This document shows, piece by piece, positions 38,301 through 51,561 of a stretch of 64,000 nucleotides of DNA (its first letter is position 1; every line of letters starts with the position of its first letter). The DNA comes from Limanda limanda (Eukaryota > Chordata > Actinopteri > Pleuronectiformes > Pleuronectidae), in assembly GCF_963576545.1 (NCBI RefSeq), contig NW_026870456.1:186001-250000 (forward strand), given 5' to 3'. Position numbers and translations under genes: made by a program. The notes under the pieces were generated by a model. That model was not told the origin of the DNA. It was given only the letters and a program-made list of their open reading frames with translations, and searched no databases.

Positions 38301-41300
38301 CGACCTCTTCCGAAGGTCGTACAAGCTCGGGGATGGTACCAATCGATCCGCAGGACCCAAATTAGTCCAGATGCAACCACTTTCCAAGTCTCTCCGACCT
38401 TCACAAAAAAAGTTATTCAAGAATATCTCTTTCTCCTATGTGCTTTCATCCCTAACCCTAACCCTAACCCTTCCGAAAGTCGGAGAAGCTCAAGGATGGT
38501 ACCGATCGATGCGCGCTACCCCATTTAGTGGGGGTAGAGCCTACTTGCAAGTCTCTCCGACCTTCACAAAAAAAGTTATTCAAGAATATCTCTTTCTCCT
38601 ATGTGCTTTCATCCCTAACCCTAACCCTAACCCTTCCGAAAGTCGGAGAAGCTCAAGGATGGTACCGATCGATGCGCGCTACCCCATTTAGTGGGGGTAG
38701 AGCCTACTTGCAAGTCTCTCCGACCTTCACAAAAAAAGTTATTCAAGAATATCTCTTTCTCCTATGTGCTTTCATCCCTAACCCTAACCCTAACCCTTCC
38801 GAAAGTCGGAGAAGCTCAAGGATGGTACCGATCGATGCGCGCTACCCCATTTAGTGGGGGTAGAGCCTACTTGCAAGTCTCTCCGACCTTCACAAAAAAA
38901 GTTATTCAAGAATATCTCCTCAGATTTGGGGGAATTTCGTCGGTCGACCTCTTCCGAAGGTCGTACAAGCTCGGGGATGGTACCAATCGATCCGCAGGAC
39001 CCAAATTAGTCCAGATGCAACCACTTTCCAAGTCTCTCCGACCTTCACAAAAAAAGTTATTCAAGAATATCTCTTTCTCCTATGTGCTTTCATCCCTAAC
39101 CCTAACCCTAACCCTTCCGAAAGTCGGAGAAGCTCAAGGATGGTACCGATCGATGCGCGCAACCCCATTTAGTGGGGGTAGAGCCTACTTGCAAGTCTCT
39201 CCGACCTTCACAAAAAAAGTTATTCAAGAATATCTCTTTCTCCTATGTGCTTTCATCCCTAACCCTAACCCTAACCCTTCCGAAAGTCGGAGAAGCTCAA
39301 AGATGGTACCGATCGATGCGCGCTACCCCATTTAGTGGGGGTAGAGCCTACTTGCAAGTCTCTCCGACCTTCACAAAAAAAGTTATTCAAGAATATCTCT
39401 TTCTCCTATGTGCTTTCATCCCTAACCCTAACCCTAACCCTTCCGAAAGTCGGAGAAGCTCAAAGATGGTACCGATCGATGCGCGCTACCCCATTTAGTG
39501 GGGGTAGAGCCTACTTGCAAGTCTCTCCGACCTTCACAAAAAAAGTTATTCAAGAATATCTCTTTCTCCTATGTGCTTTCATCCCTAACCCTAACCCTAA
39601 CCCTTCCGAAAGTCGGAGAAGCTCAAGGATGTTACCGATCGATGCGCGCTACCCCATTTAGTGGGGGTAGAGCCTACTTGCAAGTCTCTCCGACCTTCAC
39701 AAAAAAAGTTATTCAAGAATATCTCTTTCTCCTATGTGCTTTCATCCCTAACCCTAACCCTAACCCTTCCGAAAGTCGGAGAAGCTCAAGGATGGTACCG
39801 ATCGATGCGCGCTACCCCATTTAGTGGGGGTAGAGCCTACTTGCAAGTCTCTCCGACCTTCACAAAAAAAGTTATTCAAGAATATCTCCTCAGATTTGGG
39901 GGAATTTCGTCGGTCGACCTCTTCCGAAGGTCGTACAAGCTCGGGGATGGTACCAATCGATCCGCAGGACCCAAATTAGTCCAGATGCAACCACTTTCCA
40001 AGTCTCTCCGACCTTCACAAAAAAAGTTATTCAAGAATATCTCTTTCTCCTATGTGCTTTCATCCCTAACCCTAACCCTTCCGAAAGTCGGAGAAGCTCA
40101 AGGATGGTACCGATCGATGCGCGCTACCCCATTTAGTGGGGGTAGAGCCTACTTGCAAGTCTCTCCGACCTTCACAAAAAACGTTATTCAAGAATATCTC
40201 TTTCTCCTATGTGCTTTCATCCCTAACCCTAACCCTAACCCTTCCGAAAGTCGGAGAAGCTCAAGGATGGTACCGATCGATGCGCGCTACCCCATTTAGT
40301 GGGGGTAGAGCCTACTTGCAAGTCTCTCCGACCTTCACAAAAAAAGTTATTCAAGAATATCTCCTCAGATTTGGGGGAATTTCGTCGGTCGACCTCTTCC
40401 GAAGGTCGTACAAGCTCGGGGATGGTACCAATCGATCTGCAGGACCCAAATTAGTCCAGATGCAACCACTTTCCAAGTCTCTCCGACCTTCACAAAAAAA
40501 GTTATTCAAGAATATCTCTTTCTCCTATGTGCTTTCATCCCTAACCCTAACCCTAACCCTTCCGAAAGTCGGAGAAGCTCAAGGATGGTACCGATCGATG
40601 CGCGCTACCCCATTTAGTGGGGGTAGAGCCTACTTGCAAGTCTCTCCGACCTTCACAAAAAAAGTTATTCAAGAATATCTCTTTCTCCTATGTGCTTTCA
40701 TCCCTAACCCTAACCCTAACCCTTCCGAAAGTCGGAGAAGCTCAAGGATGGTATCGATCGATGCGCGCTACCCCATTTAGTGGGGGTAGAGCCTACTTGC
40801 AAGTCTCTCCGACCTTCACAAAAAAAGTTATTCAAGAATATCTCTTTCTCCTATGTGCTTTCATCCCAAACCCTAACCCTAACCCTTCCGAAAGTCGGAG
40901 AAGCTCAAGGATGGTACCGATCGATGCGTGCTACCCCATTTAGTGGGGGTAGAGCCTACTTGCAAGTCTCTCCGACCTTCACAAAAAAAGTTATTCAAGA
41001 ATATCTCCTCAGATTTGGGGGAATTTCGTCGGTCGACCTCTTCCGAAGGTCGTACAAGCTCGGGGATGGTACCAATCGATCCGCAGGACCCAAATTAGTC
41101 CAGATGCAACCACTTTCCAAGTCTCTCCGACCTTCACAAAAAAAGTTATTCAAGAATATCTCTTTCTCCTATGTGCTTTCATCCCTAACCCTAACCCTAA
41201 CCCTTCCGAAAGTCGGAGAAGCTCAAGGATGGTACCGATCGATGCGCGCTACCCCATTTAATGGGGGTAGAGCCTACTTGCAAGTCTCTCCGACCTTCAC

Positions 41301-44300
41301 AAAAAAAGTTATTCAAGAATATCTCTTTCTCCTATGTGCTTTCATCCCTAACCCTAACCCTAACCCTTCCGAAAGTCGGAGAAGCTCAAGGATGGTACCG
41401 ATCGATGCGCGCTACCCCATTTAGTGGGGGTAGAGCCTACTTGCAAGTCTCTCCGACCTTCACAAAAAAAGTTATTCAAGAATATCTCCTCAGATTTGGG
41501 GGAATTTCGTCGGTCGACCTCTTCCGAAGGTCGTACAAGCTCGGGGATGGTACCAATCGATCCGCAGGACCCAAATTAGTCCAGATGCAACCACTTTCCA
41601 AGTCTCTCCGACCTTCACAAAAAAAGTTATTCAAGAATATCTCTTTCTCCTATGTGCTTTCATCCCTAACCCTAACCCTAACCCTTCCGAAAGTCGGAGA
41701 AGCTCAAGGATGGTACCGATCGATGCGCGCTACCCCATTTAGTGGGGGTAGAGCCTACTTGCAAGTCTCTCCGACCTTCACAAAAAAAGTTATTCAAGAA
41801 TATCTCTTTCTCCTATGTGCTTTCATCCCTAACCCTAACCCTAACACTTCCGAAAGTCGGAGAAGCTCAAGGATGGTACCGATCGATGCGCGCTACCCCA
41901 TTTAGTGGGGGTAAAGCCTACTTGCAAGTCTCTCCGACCTTCACAAAAAAAGTTATTCAAGAATATCTCTTTCTCCTATGTGCTTTCATCCCTAACCCTA
42001 ACCCTAACCCTTCCGAAAGTCGGAGAAGCTCAAGGATGGTACCGATCGATGCGCGCTACCCCATTTAGTGGGGGTAGAGCCTACTTGCAAGTCTCTCCGA
42101 CCTTCACAAAAAAAGTTATTCAAGAATATCTCCTCAGATTTGGGGGAATTTCGTCGGTCGACCTCTTCCGAAGGTCGTACAAGCTCGGGGATGGTACCAA
42201 TCGATCCGCAGGACCCAAATTAGTCCAGATGCAACCACTTTCCAAGTCTCTCCGACCTTCACAAAAAAAGTTATTCAAGAATATCTCTTTCTCCTATGTG
42301 CTTTCATCCCTAACCCTAACCCTAACCCTTCCGAAAGTCGGAGAAGCTCAAGGATGGTACCGATCGATGCGCGCAACCCCATTTAGTGGGGGTAGAGCCT
42401 ACTTGCAAGTCTCTCCGACCTTCAAAAAAAAAGTTATTCAAGAATATCTCTTTCTCCTATGTGCTTTCATCCCTAACCCTAACCCTAACCCTTCCGAAAG
42501 TCGGAGAAGCTCAAGGATGGTACCGATCGATGTGCGCTACCCCATTTAGTGGGGGTAGAGCCTACTTGCAAGTCTCTCCGACCTTCACAAAAAAAGTTAT
42601 TCAAGAATATCTCCTCAGATTTGGGGGAATTTCGTCGGTCGACCTCTTCCGAAGGTCGTACAAGCTCGGGGATGGTACCAATCGATCCGCAGGACCCAAA
42701 TTAGTCCAGATGCAACCACTTTCCAAGTCTCTCCGACCTTCACAAAAAAAGTTATTCAAGAATATCTCTTTCTCCTATGTGCTTTCATCCCTAACCCTAA
42801 CCCTAACCCTTCCGAAAGTCGGAGAAGCTCAAGGATGGTACCGATCGATGCGCGCAACCCCATTTAGTGGGGGTAGAGCCTACTTGCAAGTCTCTCCGAC
42901 CTTCACAAAAAAAGTTATTCAAGAATATCTCTTTCTCCTATGTGCTTTCATCCCTAACCCTAACCCTTCCGAAAGTCGGAGAAGCTCAAGGATGGTACCG
43001 ATCGATGCGCGCTACCCCATTTAGTGGGGGTAGAGCCTACTTGCAAGTCTCTCCGACCTTCACAAAAAAAGTTATTCAAGAATATCTCTTTCTCCTATGT
43101 GCTTTCATCCCTAACCCTAACCCTAACCCTTCCGAAAGTTGGAGAAGCTCAAGGATGGTACTGATCGATGCGCGCTACCCCATTTAGTGGGGGTAGAGCC
43201 TACTTGCAAGTCTCTCCGACCTTCACAAAAAAAGTTATTCAAGAATATCTCTTTCTCCTATGTGCTTTCATCCCTAACCCTAACCCTAACCCTTCCGAAA
43301 GTCGGAGAAGCTCAAAGATGGTAACGATCGATGCGCGCTACCCCATTTAGTGGGGGTAGAGCCTACTTGCAAGTCTCTCCGACCTTCACAAAAAAAGTTA
43401 TTCAAGAATATCTCCTCAGATTTGGGGGAATTTCGTCGGTCGACCTCTTCCGAAGGTCGTACAAGCTCGGGGATGGTACCAATCGATCTGCAGGACCCAA
43501 ATTAGTCCAGATGCAACCACTTTCCAAGTCTCTCCGACCTTCACAAAAAAAGTTATTCAAGAATATCTCTTTCTCCTATGTGCTTTCATCCCTAACCCTA
43601 ACCCTAACCCTTCCGAAAGTCGGAGAAGCTCAAGGATGGTACCGATCGATGCGCGCTACCCCATTTAGTGGGGGTAGAGCCTACTTGCAAGTCTCTCCGA
43701 CCTTCACAAAAAAAGTTATTCAAGAATATCTCTTTCTCCTATGTGCTTTCATCCCTAACCCTAACCCTAACCCTTCCGAAAGTCGGAGAAGCTCAAAGAT
43801 GGTAACGATCGATGCGCGCTACCCCATTTAGTGGGGGTAGAGCCTACTTGCAAGTCTCTCCGACCTTCACAAAAAAAGTTATTCAAGAATATCTCCTCAG
43901 ATTTGGGGGAATTTCGTCGGTCGACCTCTTCCGAAGGTCGTACAAGCTCGGGGATGGTACCAATCGATCTGCAGGACCCAAATTAGTCCAGATGCAACCA
44001 CTTTCCAAGTCTCTCCGACCTTCACAAAAAAAGTTATTCAAGAATATCTCTTTCTCCTATGTGCTTTCATCCCTAACCCTAACCCTAACCCTTCCGAAAG
44101 TCGGAGAAGCTCAAGGATGGTACCGATCGATGCGCGCTACCCCATTTAGTGGGGGTAGAGCCTACTTGCAAGTCTCTCCGACCTTCACAAAAAAAGTTAT
44201 TCAAGAATATCTCTTTCTCCTATGTGCTTTCATCCCTAACCCTAACCCTAACCCTTCCGAAAGTCGGAGAAGCTCAAGGATGGTATCGATCGATGCGCGC

Positions 44301-47300
44301 TACCCCATTTAGTGGGGGTAGAGCCTACTTGCAAGTCTCTCCGACCTTCACAAAAAAAGTTATTCAAGAATATCTCTTTCTCCTATGTGCTTTCATCCCT
44401 AACCCTAACCCTAACCCTTCCGAAAGTCGGAGAAGCTCAAGGATGGTACCGATCGATGCGCGCAACCCCATTTAGTGGGGGTAGAGCCTACTTGCAAGTC
44501 TCTCCGACCTTCAAAAAAAAAGTTATTCAAGAATATCTCCTCAGATTTGGGGGAATTTCGTCGGTCGACCTCTTCCGAAGGTCGTACAAGCTCGGGGATG
44601 GTACCAATCGATCCGCAGGACCCAAATTAGTCCACATGCAACCACTTTCCAAGTCTCTCCGACCTTCACAAAAAAAGTTATTCAAGAATATCTCTTTCTC
44701 CTATGTGCTTTCATCCCTAACCCTAACCCTAACCCTTCCGAAAGTCGGAGAAGCTCAAGGATGGTACCGATCGATGCGCGCAACCCCATTTAGTGGGGGT
44801 AGAGCCTACTTGCAAGTCTCTCCGACCTTCACAAAAAAAGTTATTCAAGAATATCTCTTTCTCCTATGTGCTTTCATCCCTAACCCTAACCCTTCCGAAA
44901 GTCGGAGAAGCTCAAGGATGGTACCGATCGATGCGCGCTACCCCATTTAGTGGGGGTAGAGCCTACTTGCAAGTCTCTCCGACCTTCACAAAAAAAGTTA
45001 TTCAAGAATATCTCTTTCTCCTATGTGCTTTCATCCCTAACCCTAACCCTAACCCTTCCGAAAGTTGGAGAAGCTCAAGGATGGTACCGATCGATGCGCG
45101 CTACCCCATTTAGTGGGGGTAGAGCCTACTTGCAAGTCTCTCCGACCTTCACAAAAAAAGTTATTCAAGAATATCTCTTTCTCCTATGTGCTTTCATCCC
45201 TAACCCTAACCCTAACCCTTCCGAAAGTCGGAGAAGCTCAAAGATGGTAACGATCGATGCGCGCTACCCCATTTAGTGGGGGTAGAGCCTACTTGCAAGT
45301 CTCTCCGACCTTCACAAAAAAAGTTATTCAAGAATATCTCCTCAGATTTGGGGGAATTTCGTCGGTCGACCTCTTCCGAAGGTCGTACAAGCTCGGGGAT
45401 GGTACCAATCGATCTGCAGGACCCAAATTAGTCCAGATGCAACCACTTTCCAAGTCTCTCCGACCTTCACAAAAAAAGTTATTCAAGAATATCTCTTTCT
45501 CCTATGTGCTTTCATCCCTAACCCTAACCCTAACCCTTCCGAAAGTCGGAGAAGCTCAAGGATGGTACCGATCGATGCGCGCTACCCCATTTAGTGGGGG
45601 TAGAGCCTACTTGCAAGTCTCTCCGACCTTCACAAAAAAAGTTATTCAAGAATATCTCTTTCTCCTATGTGCTTTCATCCCTAACCCTAACCCTAACCCT
45701 TCCGAAAGTCGGAGAAGCTCAAGGATGGTATCGATCGATGCGCGCTACCCCATTTAGTGGGGGTAGAGCCTACTTGCAAGTCTCTCCGACCTTCACAAAA
45801 AAAGTTATTCAAGAATATCTCTTTCTCCTATGTGCTTTCATCCCTAACCCTAACCCTAACCCTTCCGAAAGTCGGAGAAGCTCAAGGATGGTACCGATCG
45901 ATGCGTGCTACCCCATTTAGTGGGGGTAGAGCCTACTTGCAAGTCTCTCCGACCTTCACAAAAAAAGTTATTCAAGAATATCTCCTCAGATTTGGGGGAA
46001 TTTCGTCGGTCGACCTCTTCCGAAGGTCGTACAAGCTCGGGGATGGTACCAATCGATCCGCAGGACCCAAATTAGTCCAGATGCAACCACTTTCCAAGTC
46101 TCTCCGACCTTCACAAAAAAAGTTATTCAAGAATATCTCTTTCTCCTATGTGCTTTCATCCCTAACCCTAACCCTAACCCTTCCGAAAGTCGGAGAAGCT
46201 CAAGGATGGTACCGATCGATGCGCGCTACCCCATTTAGTGGGGGTAGAGCCTACTTGCAAGTCTCTCCGACCTTCACAAAAAAAGTTATTCAAGAATATC
46301 TCTTTCTCCTATGTGCTTTCATCCCTAACCCTAACCCTAACCCTTCCGAAAGTCGGAGAAGCTCAAAGATGGTAACGATCGATGCGCGCTACCCCATTTA
46401 GTGGGGGTAGAGCCTACTTGCAAGTCTCTCCGACCTTCACAAAAAAAGTTATTCAAGAATATCTCCTCAGATTTGGGGGAATTTCGTCGGTCGACCTCTT
46501 CCGAAGGTCGTACAAGCTCGGGGATGGTACCAATCGATCTGCAGGACCCAAATTAGTCCAGATGCAACCACTTTCCAAGTCTCTCCGACCTTCACAAAAA
46601 AAGTTATTCAAGAATATCTCTTTCTCCTATGTGCTTTCATCCCTAACCCTAACCCTAACCCTTCCGAAAGTCGGAGAAGCTCAAGGATGGTACCGATCGA
46701 TGCGCGCTACCCCATTTAGTGGGGGTAGAGCCTACTTGCAAGTCTCTCCGACCTTCACAAAAAAAGTTATTCAAGAATATCTCTTTCTCCTATGTGCTTT
46801 CATCCCTAACCCTAACCCTAACCCTTCCGAAAGTCGGAGAAGCTCAAGGATGGTATCGATCGATGCGCGCTACCCCATTTAGTGGGGGTAGAGCCTACTT
46901 GCAAGTCTCTCCGACCTTCACAAAAAAAGTTATTCAAGAATATCTCTTTCTCCTATGTGCTTTCATCCCTAACCCTAACCCTAACCCTTCCGAAAGTCGG
47001 AGAAGCTCAAGGATGGTACCGATCGATGCGTGCTACCCCATTTAGTGGGGGTAGAGCCTACTTGCAAGTCTCTCCGACCTTCACAAAAAAAGTTATTCAA
47101 GAATATCTCCTCAGATTTGGGGGAATTTCGTCGGTCGACCTCTTCCGAAGGTCGTACAAGCTCGGGGATGGTACCAATCGATCCGCAGGACCCAAATTAG
47201 TCCAGATGCAACCACTTTCCAAGTCTCTCCGACCTTCACAAAAAAAGTTATTCAAGAATATCTCTTTCTCCTATGTGCTTTCATCCCTAACCCTAACCCT

Positions 47301-50300
47301 AACCCTTCCGAAAGTCGGAGAAGCTCAAGGATGGTACCGATCGATGCGCGCAACCCCATTTAGTGGGGGTAGAGCCTACTTGCAAGTCTCTCCGACCTTC
47401 ACAAAAAAAGTTATTCAAGAATATCTCTTTCTCCTATGTGCTTTCATCCCTAACCCTAACCCTAACCCTTCCGAAAGTCGGAGAAGCTCAAGGATGGTAC
47501 CGATCGATGCGCGCTACCCCATTTAGTGGGGGTAGAGCCTACTTGCAAGTCTCTCCGACCTTCACAAAAAAAGTTATTCAAGAATATCTCCTCAGATTTG
47601 GGGGAATTTCGTCGGTCGACCTCTTCCGAAGGTCGTACAAGCTCGGGGATGGTACCAATCGATCCGCAGGACCCAAATTAGTCCAGATGCAACCACTTTC
47701 CAAGTCTCTCCGACCTTCACAAAAAAAGTTATTCAAGAATATCTCTTTCTCCTATGTGCTTTCATCCCTAACCCTAACCCTAACCCTTCCGAAAGTCGGA
47801 GAAGCTCAAGGATGGTACCGATCGATGCGCGCTACCCCATTTAGTGGGGGTAGAGCCTACTTGCAAGTCTCTCCGACCTTCACAAAAAATGTTATTCAAG
47901 AATATCTCTTTCTCCTATGTGCTTTCATCCCTAACCCTAACCCTAACCCTTCCGAAAGTCGGAGAAGCTCAAGGATGGTACCGATCGATGTGCGCTACCC
48001 CATTTAGTGGGGGTAGAGCCTACTTGCAAGTCTCTCAGACCTTCACAAAAAAAGTTATTCAAGAATATCTCCTCAGATTTGGGGGAATTTCGTCGGTCGA
48101 CCTCTTCCGAAGGTCGTACAAGCTCGGGGATGGTACCAATCGATCCGCAGGACCCAAATTAGTCCAGATGCAACCACTTTCCAAGTCTCTCCGACCTTCA
48201 CAAAAAAAGTTATTCAAGAATATCTCTTTCTCCTATGTGCTTTCATCCCTAACCCTAACCCTAACCCTTCCGAAAGTCGGAGAAGCTCAAGGATGGTACC
48301 GATCGATGCGCGCTACCCCATTTAGTGGGGGTAGAGCCTACTTGCAAGTCTCTCCGACCTTCACAAAAAAAGTTATTCAAGAATATCTCTTTCTCCTATG
48401 TGCTTTCATCCCTAACCCTAACCCTAACACTTCCGAAAGTCGGAGAAGCTCAAGGATGGTACCGATCGATGCGCGCTACCCCATTTAGTGGGGGTAAAGC
48501 CTACTTGCAAGTCTCTCCGACCTTCACAAAAAAAGTTATTCAAGAATATCTCTTTCTCCTATGTGCTTTCATCCCTAACCCTAACCCTAACCCTTCCGAA
48601 AGTCGGAGAAGCTCAAGGATGGTACCGATCGATGCGCGCTACCCCATTTAGTGGGGGTAGAGCCTACTTGCAAGTCTCTCCGACCTTCACAAAAAAAGTT
48701 ATTCAAGAATATCTCCTCAGATTTGGGGGAATTTCGTCGGTCGACCTCTTCCGAAGGTCGTACAAGCTCGGGGATGGTACCAATCGATCCGCAGGACCCA
48801 AATTAGTCCAGATGCAACCACTTTCCAAGTCTCTCCGACCTTCACAAAAAAAGTTATTCAAGAATATCTCTTTCTCCTATGTGCTTTCATCCCTAACCCT
48901 AACCCTAACCCTTCCGAAAGTCGGAGAAGCTCAAGGATGGTACCGATCGATGCGCGCAACCCCATTTAGTGGGGGTAGAGCCTACTTGCAAGTCTCTCCG
49001 ACCTTCACAAAAAAAGTTATTCAAGAATATCTCTTTCTCCTATGTGCTTTCATCCCTAACCCTAACCCTAACCCTTCCGAAAGTCGGAGAAGCTCAAGGA
49101 TGGTACCGATCGATGTGCGCTACCCCATTTAGTGGGGGTAGAGCCTACTTGCAAGTCTCTCCGACCTTCACAAAAAAAGTTATTCAAGAATATCTCCTCA
49201 GATTTGGGGGAATTTCGTCGGTCGACCTCTTCCGAAGGTCGTACAAGCTCGGGGATGGTACCAATCGATCCGCAGGACCCAAATTAGTCCAGATGCAACC
49301 ACTTTCCAAGTCTCTCCGACCTTCACAAAAAAAGTTATTCAAGAATATCTCTTTCTCCTATGTGCTTTCATCCCTAACCCTAACCCTAACCCTTCCGAAA
49401 GTCGGAGAAGCTCAAGGATGGTACCGATCGATGCGCGCAACCCCATTTAGTGGGGGTAGAGCCTACTTGCAAGTCTCTCCGACCTTCACAAAAAAAGTTA
49501 TTCAAGAATATCTCTTTCTCCTATGTGCTTTCATCCCTAACCCTAACCCTTCCGAAAGTCGGAGAAGCTCAAGGATGGTACCGATCGATGCGCGCTACCC
49601 CATTTAGTGGGGGTAGAGCCTACTTGCAAGTCTCTCCGACCTTCACAAAAAAAGTTATTCAAGAATATCTCTTTCTCCTATGTGCTTTCATCCCTAACCC
49701 TAACCCTAACCCTTCCGAAAGTCGGAGAAGCTCAAGGATGGTACCGATCGATGCGCGCTACCCCATTTAGTGGGGGTAGAGCCTACTTGCAAGTCTCTCC
49801 GACCTTCACAAAAAAAGTTATTCAAGAATATCTCTTTCTCCTATGTGCTTTCATCCCTAACCCTAACCCTAACCCTTCCGAAAGTCGGAGAAGCTCAAAG
49901 ATGGTAACGATCGATGCGCGCTACCCCATTTAGTGGGGGTAGAGCCTACTTGCAAGTCTCTCCGACCTTCACAAAAAAAGTTATTCAAGAATATCTCCTC
50001 AGATTTGGGGGAATTTCGTCGGTCGACCTCTTCCGAAGGTCGTACAAGCTCGGGGATGGTACCAATCGATCTGCAGGACCCAAATTAGTCCAGATGCAAC
50101 CACTTTCCAAGTCTCTCCGACCTTCACAAAAAAAGTTATTCAAGAATATCTCTTTCTCCTATGTGCTTTCATCCCTAACCCTAACCCTAACCCTTCCGAA
50201 AGTCGGAGAAGCTCAAGGATGGTACCGATCGATGCGCGCTACCCCATTTAGTGGGGGTAGAGCCTACTTGCAAGTCTCTCCGACCTTCACAAAAAAAGTT

Positions 50301-51561
50301 ATTCAAGAATATCTCTTTCTCCTATGTGCTTTCATCCCTAACCCTAACCCTAACCCTTCCGAAAGTCGGAGAAGCTCAAGGATGGTATCGATCGATGCGC
50401 GCTACCCCATTTAGTGGGGGTAGAGCCTACTTGCAAGTCTCTCCGACCTTCACAAAAAAAGTTATTCAAGAATATCTCCTCAGATTTGGGGGAATTTCGT
50501 CGGTCGACCTCTTCCGAAGGTCGTACAAGCTCGGGGATGGTACCAATCGATCCGCAGGACCCAAATTAGTCCAGATGCAACCACTTTCCAAGTCTCTCCG
50601 ACCTTCACAAAAAAAGTTATTCAAGAATATCTCTTTCTCCTATGTGCTTTCATCCCTAACCCTAACCCTAACCCTTCCGAAAGTCGGAGAAGCTCAAGGA
50701 TGGTACCGATCGATGCGCGCAACCCCATTTAGTGGGGGTAGAGCCTACTTGCAAGTCTCTCCGACCTTCACAAAAAAAGTTATTCAAGAATATCTCTTTC
50801 TCCTATGTGCTTTCATCCCTAACCCTAACCCTAACCCTTCCGAAAGTCGGAGAAGCTCAAGGATGGTACCGATCGATGCGCGCTACCCCATTTAGTGGGG
50901 GTAGAGCCTACTTGCAAGTCTCTCCGACCTTCACAAAAAAAGTTATTCAAGAATATCTCTTTCTCCTATGTGCTTTCATCCCTAACCCTAACCCTAACCC
51001 TTCCGAAAGTCGGAGAAGCTCAAGGATGGTACTGATCGATGCGCGCTACCCCATTTAGTGGGGGTAGAGCCTACTTGCAAGTCTCTCCGACCTTCACAAA
51101 AAAAGTTATTCAAGAATATCTCTTTCTCCTATGTGCTTTCATCCCTAACCCTAACCCTAACCCTTCCGAAAGTCGGAGAAGCTCAAAGATGGTAACGATC
51201 GATGCGCGCTACCCCATTTAGTGGGGGTAGAGCCTACTTGCAAGTCTCTCCGACCTTCACAAAAAAAGTTATTCAAGAATATCTCTTTCTCCTATGTGCT
51301 TTCATCCCTAACCCTAACCCTAACCCTTCCGAAAGTCGGAGAAGCTCAAGGATGGTACCGATCGATGCGCGCTACCCCATTTAGTGGGGGTAGAGCCTAC
51401 TTGCAAGTCTCTCCGACCTTCACAAAAAAAGTTATTCAAGAATATCTCCTCAGATTTGGGGGAATTTCGTCGGTCGACCTCTTCCGAAGGTCGTACAAGC
51501 TCGGGGATGGTACCAATCGATCCGCAGGACCCAAATTAGTCCAGATGCAACCACTTTCCAA
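26329..51561 (+). repeat. Large duplicated unit, copy 2 (25,233 bp)
   Basis: This copy aligns to copy 1 at offsets 23,152, then 25,239, then 25,233. The first offset change is a 2087-bp internal tandem duplication. The second is the loss of one CCCTAA unit at the short A starting at 35329. Reading by eye I found only six single-base differences: 3669/26821, 5627/28779, 6452/31691, 10339/35572, 16028/41261 and 17308/42541. After 51561 the pattern no longer follows the start of the unit, so there is no third copy. Confidence 0.85.
26806..30979 (+). repeat. 2087-bp tandem duplication inside copy 2
   Basis: The segments 26806-28892 and 28893-30979 have the same monomer order (9 A and 4 B) and share the rare variants GCGCGTTACC, CTCATGG in B and AAAAACGTT in A. 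The corresponding stretch of copy 1, 3654-5740, is present once. Both duplicates carry a T-to-A change (28779 and 30866) that copy 1 lacks at 5627. Confidence 0.88.
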
